This document shows positions 20,288 to 26,498 of a stretch of DNA of 26,498 nt, in pieces; within the stretch, counting starts at the first letter, position 1, and every line of letters starts with the position of its first letter. A program made the translations under genes and the position numbers. Below the pieces are notes generated by a model, which did not search any database, was not told the origin of the DNA, and was given only the letters and a program-made list of their open reading frames with translations. Source of the DNA: a virus; IMG/VR virus record IMGVR_UViG_3300030107_005126, positions 1 to 26,498 of that record; one strand, given 5' to 3'.

Positions 20288-21843
20288 TGGCAAATCTAAA
20301 CCTTAACGGAAATGTTTCTAAAAAAGAAGAAATACTCCATTTAGCCTATAAAGACTTAATAACTTTTGGGCAACTATTTTCCCCTCAAGATTTCTTAGCA
20401 TCCACATCACCTCCTTTTCACCATCAAGTGGGAAAAGAAATGCTTGATAGAAAAAATCAACAATTAGCTATGGTTTTACCTCGTGACCATGCAAAGTCTA
20501 CATTAGCTGCTACATCTGTATTACATAAAATATTATTTGCTACAAAAGAAAGACCTGAATTTATATGTTGGGTTGGTGAGGCTCAAGACCAAGCTATTGA
20601 TAATGTTAGATGGGTACAAAATCATATTGAAATAAATCCTGCTATTCATTATTACTTTGGAGATTTACAAGGAGCTAAATGGACTAAAACTGATTTTAGC
20701 ACTAAAAATGGTTGTCGTATGATAGCCAAAGGCACAAGCCAAAGACTTAGAGGTAAAAAAGAATTATCAACACGTTACACAGGAATTATATTAGATGATT
20801 TTGAATCTGAAGGGAATACTAAAACTGCTGAAGGTAGAATGGCTATTAAGAATTGGGTTACTGCTGCTGTGTACCCTGCTATTGATTTTGATAAAGGTGG
20901 TTTTTTATGGTGCAATGGCACTATTGTTCATTGGGATAGCTTTCTTAACAATATTGTCACGTCTCATAGAGAAGCTGTCAAATCTGATAACGATTTTGCA
21001 TGGAAAGTTATTACATATAAAGCTATAGAAGATGGAAAACCAATATGGGAATCTAGATGGTCACTTAAAAAATTAGACCAAAGAAAGCAATTTTATATAG
21101 ACTCAGGTACACCTAGTAAGTTTTATCAAGAATATATGAATCAAGCTAGAAGTCCTGAAGATCAAATATTCGAAGAAGATGATATTAACAAAGGTTTATA
21201 TGAAGGAGATTGTAAATATGATGCAGATTATGGTTCGTGGTACATACAATTTACTGATGGGACTAAAGAATATATTAATTTATTTATGGGAGTCGATCCT
21301 GCTTCTACGATTACTGAGTATTCTGATTATAGTGTTATTATGGTTATTGGTGTTACTGCTAAACATGATTACTATGTTATTGACTATTGGAGAGAAAGAG
21401 TATTGCCAATGGAATGTGCAGAAAAGATATTTACATTCTTTAAACAATATGAACCAATAAGGAGAATAAATATTGAAACAATCACTTATCAAGAAATGTT
21501 ACGAGACTATGTGCAACGGAGGAGTAAAGATGAAGGACTCTTTCTACCTGGAGTGGAAAAAGGTATTAAAAACTATGGAAGTCAAAAGAAGAAAGACAGA
21601 TTGTTCGAAGGATTACAACCAATGTTCAAGCAAGGAGCAGTACATTTAAAAAAGAAACATAAAGAATTTATAGGTGAATTATTAGATTTTCCTAAAGGTA
21701 GTCATGATGATACTATAGATGCATTTTGGTTAGCTTGTCAATTTACTAGAGGAAATATAGTAAAACAATTTAAACGTGGAGTTGAAACAGCTAAAAGAGC
21801 TGTTAAAAAAAGGTATAATTGGATGACTGGTGCAAGATATTAA
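20287..21843 (+). CDS. terL: Terminase large subunit (packaging ATPase and nuclease)
   Basis: 518 aa, the usual TerL length. The ATPase domain has a Walker A-like LPRDHAKST (R66 to T72), Walker B GIILDDFE near 166-173 and a C-motif region near CNGTIVHW (209-216). The nuclease domain has D337 in FMGVDPAS, E397 in RRINIETI, and the late acidic cluster SHDDTIDAFWLA (D474, D475, D478), the RNase H-like metal site. It pumps DNA into the prohead through the portal and cuts concatemers. The ATG overlaps the previous stop by one base, so it is translationally coupled. The Walker A sequence R-D-H-A-K-S-T is the phage terminase form. Confidence 0.97.
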   Translation: MANLNLNGNVSKKEEILHLAYKDLITFGQLFSPQDFLASTSPPFHHQVGKEMLDRKNQQLAMVLPRDHAKSTLAATSVLHKILFATKERPEFICWVGEAQDQAIDNVRWVQNHIEINPAIHYYFGDLQGAKWTKTDFSTKNGCRMIAKGTSQRLRGKKELSTRYTGIILDDFESEGNTKTAEGRMAIKNWVTAAVYPAIDFDKGGFLWCNGTIVHWDSFLNNIVTSHREAVKSDNDFAWKVITYKAIEDGKPIWESRWSLKKLDQRKQFYIDSGTPSKFYQEYMNQARSPEDQIFEEDDINKGLYEGDCKYDADYGSWYIQFTDGTKEYINLFMGVDPASTITEYSDYSVIMVIGVTAKHDYYVIDYWRERVLPMECAEKIFTFFKQYEPIRRINIETITYQEMLRDYVQRRSKDEGLFLPGVEKGIKNYGSQKKKDRLFEGLQPMFKQGAVHLKKKHKEFIGELLDFPKGSHDDTIDAFWLACQFTRGNIVKQFKRGVETAKRAVKKRYNWMTGARY

Positions 21844-21852
21844 TAAAAAATA

Positions 21853-21882
21853 TTGCAATTTATTATAATAATAGTATATATT
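21853..21882 (+). promoter_or_regulatory. Candidate promoter upstream of portal
   Basis: In the 46-nt gap after terL, TTGCAA (21853-21858) and TATATT (21877-21882) are 18 nt apart. As at terS, the predicted transcript would begin at about the portal ATG (21890), which has no SD. The AT-rich context makes chance matches likely, so this is tentative. Confidence 0.35.
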
Positions 21883-21889
21883 AGTTACT

Positions 21890-23926
21890 ATGACTGACTT
21901 CCCAGAAGATAAAAGAGCAACCGAAATTCAACAAATCTGGCAAAAATGGACAGATGCTAGAGATGAATGGGATGACCATGCACGAGAAGATATTGATTTT
22001 TATTTAGGAAATCACTTCTCTGAAACTGAAGTAGATCAATTAGAATCAAGAAACCAATCCAATTTAACAATAGATAGGTTATACTCTGCGATTGAACAAT
22101 TTAAAGCGATTATAACATCAAAACCTCCTAAGTTTTCTGCTGTTGGAAGAGAAGATTCGGATACTAAAATGGCTCAAGTATGGAAAGTTATACTTGAATA
22201 TATTTGGGATATATCTGATGGTAATGAAGTTTTTAAACAAGTGGTTCATGATTATGCTATTACAGGTTTAGGTTATTTTTATGCATATATAGATACTGAA
22301 GCTGATTATGGAAGAGGTGAAGTTAAGTTTAATTATATTGATCCATTTAGAGTAGCTGTTGATCCTAATGCTAGGAACAAATGGTTTGATGATGCATCAG
22401 GAATATGCTTATCTACTATACTTACAAAAGATCAATTGTTAAATTTATACCCACAATTAAACGAACCTGCTGGAGAAAATACTGAAAAGTTATTAATTGA
22501 CATAGTCAATGGTATGGGATTAGAAGATGAAGATTATCCAAGTCCATTAAACAAAAGAACTAAAGGGTCATTTACTCCTGATGTAGTAAAAGATTTAGAT
22601 TGGGATGTAGATAAATATAGGCTTATTGAACATTTTACAAAAATTAAAGTTCCATACTATAGAATTTTAGATAAATCTACAAATCAAGAACAAATATTTG
22701 ATAGCGAAAAATTTCAAAACTTTATAAATAATGAAGAATTAAAACCATTATTTGAAAAAGGAAGATTTGACTTTGCAGAAGTAATGCAAAATAGAATAAA
22801 AATGACATGTACTGTAGGGCAAATTGTTTTATTTGAAAGAATATTAGATACTGATAGATATCCTATAATACCTGTTCCAAATATATGGACTAATACTCCG
22901 TATCCTATGAGTGATGTACGAAAAGGGAAGGATATGCAAAGGTTCATCAATAAGTTGTTATCACTTATGACTTCTCATGCACAATCATCGGCAGGTTTAA
23001 AACTGCTTATACCACAGGGATCGGTTGCTGATATAGAACAATTAGAACAAGATTGGGCAAATCCTAATGCTACAATAGAATATGATGCATCTTTTGGTGA
23101 ACCTCACTTTCCTTCACCACAACCATTATCATCTTCAATAATGCAATTACCTAAATTAATTGAGCATTATATTGATTTGAATATGGGTATATTTGAAATG
23201 CAACAAGGAAATACTGAAGCTGCTCCTAGGACTTCATCAGGTACAATGATGATGGAAGATTTTGGACAAAGACGTAGTAAAAGTAAATTAAGAGATATAG
23301 AAGGAAGTTTAAAAAGATTAGGTCAAGTTATATATAATTTATCAAAATCGCACTATAATTTTAAAAAGACATTTAGAATAGTGCAACCAAATAACGATAT
23401 TAATGAATATACTATTAATAAAAAATTATATGATAACAAGACACAAGAATTACAAACCATTCAAAACGACATTAATGTTGGACAGTTTGATATCAGAGTA
23501 ATTGGTAACTCAACAATGCCTTCAAATAAATGGGGAGAATGGCAAGTATACATGGAAGCTTACAAATTAGGTTTAATTGATAGAGTAGAAGCATTGAAGA
23601 AAACAGAGATTTTTGATAAATCAGGAGTATTACAACGTATGGATGAAATTGCTAAATTGCAATCCCAATTAAAGGGAGCACAAGAGCAAATTAAAGACTT
23701 ATCAGGTGATCTTCAAACAGCTCGTAGAGAAACTGTTTCTTCTAAGCAACGTGCCGAAGTTGAGAAATTTAAGGGTAGACTTAAAGATAATGAATTAGGT
23801 ACAAAATCTAAAAATCAATTAAGTGTTGATAAGCTAAGCAACGCAGTTAAACTCGAACAAGAGAAATTACGAATCCGTAGTCAAACTCGTGAAAGTAACG
23901 AGAAATTGCAAAACAAAGAAAAATAG
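21890..23926 (+). CDS. Portal protein (P22-like)
   Basis: 678 aa, within the size of P22-type portals. It starts with an acidic helical region (DEWDDHAREDIDFYLGNHFS), then SNLTIDRLYSAIEQFKAIIT and KPPKFSAVG, the characteristic start of P22-like portals. YIDPFRVAVDPNARN is the family's conserved acidic loop. Residues about 584-678 form a long coiled coil (KLQSQLKGAQEQIKDLSGDL and on), like the P22 barrel helix but more charged. It makes the dodecameric DNA gate at the capsid vertex, docks TerL and attaches the tail. It follows terL after a promoter-like gap and precedes the scaffold gene. No SD is visible at ATG 21890. Confidence 0.88.
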   Translation: MTDFPEDKRATEIQQIWQKWTDARDEWDDHAREDIDFYLGNHFSETEVDQLESRNQSNLTIDRLYSAIEQFKAIITSKPPKFSAVGREDSDTKMAQVWKVILEYIWDISDGNEVFKQVVHDYAITGLGYFYAYIDTEADYGRGEVKFNYIDPFRVAVDPNARNKWFDDASGICLSTILTKDQLLNLYPQLNEPAGENTEKLLIDIVNGMGLEDEDYPSPLNKRTKGSFTPDVVKDLDWDVDKYRLIEHFTKIKVPYYRILDKSTNQEQIFDSEKFQNFINNEELKPLFEKGRFDFAEVMQNRIKMTCTVGQIVLFERILDTDRYPIIPVPNIWTNTPYPMSDVRKGKDMQRFINKLLSLMTSHAQSSAGLKLLIPQGSVADIEQLEQDWANPNATIEYDASFGEPHFPSPQPLSSSIMQLPKLIEHYIDLNMGIFEMQQGNTEAAPRTSSGTMMMEDFGQRRSKSKLRDIEGSLKRLGQVIYNLSKSHYNFKKTFRIVQPNNDINEYTINKKLYDNKTQELQTIQNDINVGQFDIRVIGNSTMPSNKWGEWQVYMEAYKLGLIDRVEALKKTEIFDKSGVLQRMDEIAKLQSQLKGAQEQIKDLSGDLQTARRETVSSKQRAEVEKFKGRLKDNELGTKSKNQLSVDKLSNAVKLEQEKLRIRSQTRESNEKLQNKEK

Positions 23927-23934
23927 GAGAAATC

Positions 23935-24627
23935 ATGGTAGGAAATGAAGAAATTCGTGAACCCTTAAATGAAGAACAACAAGAAAAACAAGGGGAAAAA
24001 GATTGGGAAAAGTCAGCTAAGTATTTTCAATCAGAAAATGACAAGAAGACTGAGAAAATCAAAAATCTTGAAAAGTATGAGAAAATTGGTAAGCTCATTG
24101 AATCGAGACCTGATATTCAAAATGCTATTGCTAATACTGTTAGTGGAAATGGTGCACAAGCACCACAAAACAATAGAGTAGAATTAGAAAAAGATGAATT
24201 TGACCCTTGGGAAGCTTATAATGACCCTAAATCTAAATCATATGCTTTTAGAATGCAGGAGATAGGTGATATTGTTAATCAACAAGTTGGTAAGCAAATG
24301 CAAGGTGTACAAAAAAGCACTGCTATGAATCAGCTTAAAGCTGACTTACAAGCTAGAGGTCTTGATGAAAATTCTATGAATGATTTTATAGAATTTGCTG
24401 GAACACCTGCTAATGAACTTGGAGTTGACAATGTTATCAAAATGTGGCGAGCTGTAAGAGAAACTCCAGCTACAGAGAATAATCCATTAGACCAAGTTAG
24501 ACAAACTCAACAAATTCCTCAAAGTGGTGGTGTACTTCAAGGTGAGCGACCACAAGTAAAGGATGATATTGATTCTATGTGGGATGGGATTGTTAGTGCT
24601 GGAGGTAGAACAAATGTCTTAAAATAA
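23935..24627 (+). CDS. Scaffold-like head assembly protein
   Basis: 230 aa from ATG at 23935 with SD AGGAG. The N-terminal half is highly charged and helical (EEQQEKQGEKDWEKSAKYFQ, KKTEKIKNLEKYEKI). The middle is a flexible Gln/Asn-rich linker. The C-terminal part is helical (DENSMNDFIEFAGTPANELG) and ends IVSAGGRTNVLK. Position between portal and major capsid, length and low complexity are those of internal scaffold proteins, which direct prohead assembly and then leave. The call rests on context and composition, not on a specific motif. Confidence 0.72.
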   Translation: MVGNEEIREPLNEEQQEKQGEKDWEKSAKYFQSENDKKTEKIKNLEKYEKIGKLIESRPDIQNAIANTVSGNGAQAPQNNRVELEKDEFDPWEAYNDPKSKSYAFRMQEIGDIVNQQVGKQMQGVQKSTAMNQLKADLQARGLDENSMNDFIEFAGTPANELGVDNVIKMWRAVRETPATENNPLDQVRQTQQIPQSGGVLQGERPQVKDDIDSMWDGIVSAGGRTNVLK

Positions 24628-24638
24628 AGGAGAAGTAA

Positions 24639-25982
24639 ATGGGTACTTTTAACCAAGGACAAGTACAAAGTGGAACTCCTGGAACAGCTAGTAGTGGTTT
24701 TCACTCTAGAAGACTGTATGATTTTAGCGATAGAATCGCTGATTTAGCTCCAGATGAGTCTCCATTTTTTGTATATTTGTCGAAAGTTGGAAAAGTTCCA
24801 ACATCTGATAGTCAATTCAGATTTTTGGAAGATAGAACTAAGGTTCATATTACTGATAGAAGTTTTTTTATAGATGGTGCACAATCACTACCTGATGCAG
24901 GTGGTAGTGCGAACATAACTATAGAAAAATCTAAAGGTGGAAGTGGTACTGATAACCAAGTAAAATGGCTAATTAAAGGTATGGTAGTTCAATTTGCACA
25001 AAATGTAAATTCAGGTGCTGATACTGAAGCTATAACACAAGGAATTGCTAGAATTGAAAGTGTTACACATAATGCTAATGATACTACTATTAATGTAACT
25101 ACAGTAGAAACAACAGGTGATGCTGCTGTAACATTGGATGATGAAGGCGAAGCAGTAGTAATTGGTACATCATATGAACAAGGAAGTGGTGCTCCTGATG
25201 TATGGTCACAAGACTTAGATAATGATTATGGGTATACTCAAATCTTTAAAACAGCTTGTGAAATGAGCAATACAGCTAGAGCAACAGTTTATCGTGGTTA
25301 TGCTGATGAATGGCAACGAATTTGGAATCTTAAATTAAGAGAACATAAAGTTGATATTGAAAGAGCAATGCTTTTTGGTATGAGAGGTTCACAAGGTGGA
25401 ATCCAATATTCTGATGGTATCGTAGGTCATATACTTAAAAATGGGACAGTAACTGATGGAACTATTGGTGCTTATGCAGAAGGTGTTCCATATTTAAGTA
25501 CAATGGCTGCTAGTGAATTAACTTATGATGGTTTATTAACAGCATTTGAAACTATGTATGATCCTGCTAGAGGTGGTTCTCAAAGCAAGTTATGTTTAGC
25601 TTCATTACCTGTAATTACACATTTCAATAAAATTGCAGGATTTGCAGAAGGAAGTTTAACTGCTCAGTTATCTCAATATAACTTTGAGGCATCTCAAGGT
25701 GCTTTTGGGCATAAAGTTATGAAGATTGAAACTGTTCATGGTGATTGTACTTTGATTAAAGAACCATTATTTAGGAATAATGCTTCAGGTCATATGTGTT
25801 TTGTTGATCTTAATCATGTATCCTATAGACCTCTTGTAGGCAATGGTGTTAATAGAGACACTTCAATAACAACTAACGTGCAACAAGCTGATGAAGATTT
25901 ACGAAAAGATATGATTCTAACAGAAGCAGGTCTTGAAGTAAGTATTCCTGAAAGTCATGCACTAATCAATTTGGAGGCTTAA
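24639..25982 (+). CDS. Major capsid protein (HK97-fold expected)
   Basis: 447 aa from ATG at 24639 with SD AAGGAG, following the scaffold gene by 11 nt. The N-terminus has an arm-like SGFHSRRLYDFSDRIADLAP and then ESPFFVYLSKVGKVPTSDSQ, similar to SU10/DUF5309-type major capsid proteins. A long middle with Gly, Thr and Asp and a helix (DEWQRIWNLKLREHKVDIER) fits the P-domain and spine helix. The C-terminus is LTEAGLEVSIPESHALINLE. Gene order portal-scaffold-MCP is typical. The family assignment is by resemblance from memory; the role is well supported by context. Confidence 0.85.
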   Translation: MGTFNQGQVQSGTPGTASSGFHSRRLYDFSDRIADLAPDESPFFVYLSKVGKVPTSDSQFRFLEDRTKVHITDRSFFIDGAQSLPDAGGSANITIEKSKGGSGTDNQVKWLIKGMVVQFAQNVNSGADTEAITQGIARIESVTHNANDTTINVTTVETTGDAAVTLDDEGEAVVIGTSYEQGSGAPDVWSQDLDNDYGYTQIFKTACEMSNTARATVYRGYADEWQRIWNLKLREHKVDIERAMLFGMRGSQGGIQYSDGIVGHILKNGTVTDGTIGAYAEGVPYLSTMAASELTYDGLLTAFETMYDPARGGSQSKLCLASLPVITHFNKIAGFAEGSLTAQLSQYNFEASQGAFGHKVMKIETVHGDCTLIKEPLFRNNASGHMCFVDLNHVSYRPLVGNGVNRDTSITTNVQQADEDLRKDMILTEAGLEVSIPESHALINLEA

Positions 25983-25983
25983 T

Positions 25984-26427
25984 ATGAGAAGTGATAGATT
26001 GAACGTAAATAGCAATTCTTATGAAAATACTAATGTTAAACTACTTGAAATAAATGCAACTTTTAGTGATTTTACAGATGGGGGTGGAGCTGTTGGTACA
26101 TTTGCTACTGGATCTACTATGCCTGTGGGTTCTGTTGTATTATATTCATTTATAGATGTAACTGGAGCTTTTTCAGGAGATACTAGTTGTGCATTGCAAA
26201 TAGGAGATGGTTCTGATGCAGATAGATTTAATGCATCTTCTGATCCTTCTATATTAGCAGCAGGAAATATTGATGGTGGAGTACCACAAGGTGTTCAATT
26301 TTGTAGTGCAGCTACATCAATTACCTTAACAGCTACAGGTGGTAGTGATTGGGGAGCAGTTTCAACTGACGGTGCTATGAAAGTCTATTTAGTTTACGTA
26401 GACCCAACAGTTAGTGTTTCAATATAA
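25984..26427 (+). CDS. Beta-rich protein after the capsid gene, possible head decoration protein
   Basis: 147 aa, ATG at 25984 with GGAGG just upstream. The sequence is Gly/Ser/Thr/Asp-rich with regularly spaced strands (VKLLEINATFSDFTDGGGAV, MPVGSVVLYSFIDVTGAFSG, LQIGDGSDADRF, MKVYLVYVDPTVSVSI), a jelly-roll or immunoglobulin-like impression. Low Lys and high Gly/Ser are usual in capsid surface proteins. Its position directly after the capsid gene supports a decoration or head-stabilising role, but connector or tail proteins are possible. Confidence 0.7.
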   Translation: MRSDRLNVNSNSYENTNVKLLEINATFSDFTDGGGAVGTFATGSTMPVGSVVLYSFIDVTGAFSGDTSCALQIGDGSDADRFNASSDPSILAAGNIDGGVPQGVQFCSAATSITLTATGGSDWGAVSTDGAMKVYLVYVDPTVSVSI

Positions 26428-26463
26428 ACCGAATAAATAAGGTTTAATAGTTATTAGAGCTAT

Positions 26464-26491
26464 GGGGGATGTCGTATAAAGGGCATCCTCC
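26464..26491 (+). terminator. Strong hairpin at the right edge (terminator or start-hiding structure)
   Basis: GGGGGATGTC (26464-26473) pairs with GGCATCCTCC (26482-26491), 10 bp including two G-T pairs, around an 8-nt loop. A weaker stem TAAACC/GGTTTA (26425-26446) precedes it. No T-run is visible before the window ends, so a terminator call is provisional. The hairpin also covers the ATG of a possible following gene (26469). Confidence 0.45.
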
Positions 26492-26498
26492 GAATCTA
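26469..26498 (+). CDS. Possible start of next late gene (3' end outside window)
   Basis: ATG at 26469 opens a frame reading MSYKGHPPNL to the edge. The preceding G-run touches the ATG, so there is no properly spaced SD, and the codon choice (TCG, CCG) is less AT-rich than its neighbours. The reading may be chance, caused by the hairpin sequence. Ten codons are too few to decide. Confidence 0.22.
   Translation, partial: MSYKGHPPNL

Noticed and set aside
20795-21492. Short frames within terL on both strands
   Set aside because: They overlap conserved ATPase and nuclease motifs of TerL and are alternate-frame shadows.
1-26498. Prophage or temperate lifestyle
   Set aside because: No integrase, excisionase, CI/Cro pair or att-like duplication was found. 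The window is incomplete, so this is not proof of a strictly lytic phage.

Overview
The window is part of a tailed double-stranded DNA bacteriophage (Caudoviricetes) genome. It is AT-rich and tightly packed. Most genes overlap or abut, and most starts have a purine-rich Shine-Dalgarno (SD) site. The structural genes (small and large terminase, portal, scaffold-like protein, major capsid protein) and the helicase and recombination genes leave little doubt that it is viral. The low GC, the P22-like portal and the SD usage would fit a phage of an AT-rich, possibly aquatic, Gram-negative host. Nothing in the sequence identifies the host. No integrase, excisionase or CI-like repressor is visible, but the window is not the whole genome.

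Layout. (1) 3-4898, + strand: the 3' part of a giant late protein with an HExxH metallopeptidase motif, probably a virion or ejection protein, cut by the left edge. A hairpin at 4901-4916 serves as a terminator between converging transcripts. (2) 16897 down to 4933, - strand: one long early/middle gene array, read from right to left. It begins with two small genes, each followed by an intrinsic terminator, and continues through about 20 very small genes. These include several CxxC zinc-finger-like proteins, micro-proteins with one membrane helix, a GP88-like cysteine-rich protein and a tRNA-like element. After them come a ribbon-helix-helix regulator, a Cas4-like exonuclease, a Rad52-like annealing protein, an SSB-like protein, a PD-(D/E)XK nuclease, a DNA methyltransferase, a DnaB-type helicase and a RuvC-like resolvase. 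(3) 16898-17376: a divergent control region with overlapping palindromes, tandem 10-bp repeats, promoter-like sequence and a GC-rich patch with a run of eight G. (4) 17377 to the right edge, + strand: the packaging and head operon (terS, a zinc-ribbon protein, three unknown genes, terL, portal, scaffold, capsid, possible decoration protein), ending in a hairpin at the window edge.

How it works together. The - strand array would run first, delivering small host-directed or regulatory proteins and then a helicase plus single-strand-annealing recombination set. No DNA polymerase, primase or RNA polymerase was found in the array, so replication probably uses host enzymes. The + strand operon would run late, making heads and packaging DNA. 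If the genome is circular or circularly permuted, the + strand genes leaving the right edge would continue around to the giant protein at the left edge.

Reading the sequence for short genes added several that are easy to miss (41, 41, 48, 36, 55, 53 and 25 aa) and corrected several starts by their SD sites. The most unusual signals are an inverted-repeat-rich stretch at about 9161-9433 that could hide the start of its own gene, a cloverleaf-like tRNA element with an abnormal anticodon arm at 14990-15076, the palindrome/tandem-repeat cluster at 17251-17290, and three unknown genes between terS and terL that share a proline-rich linker plus C-terminal helix layout.
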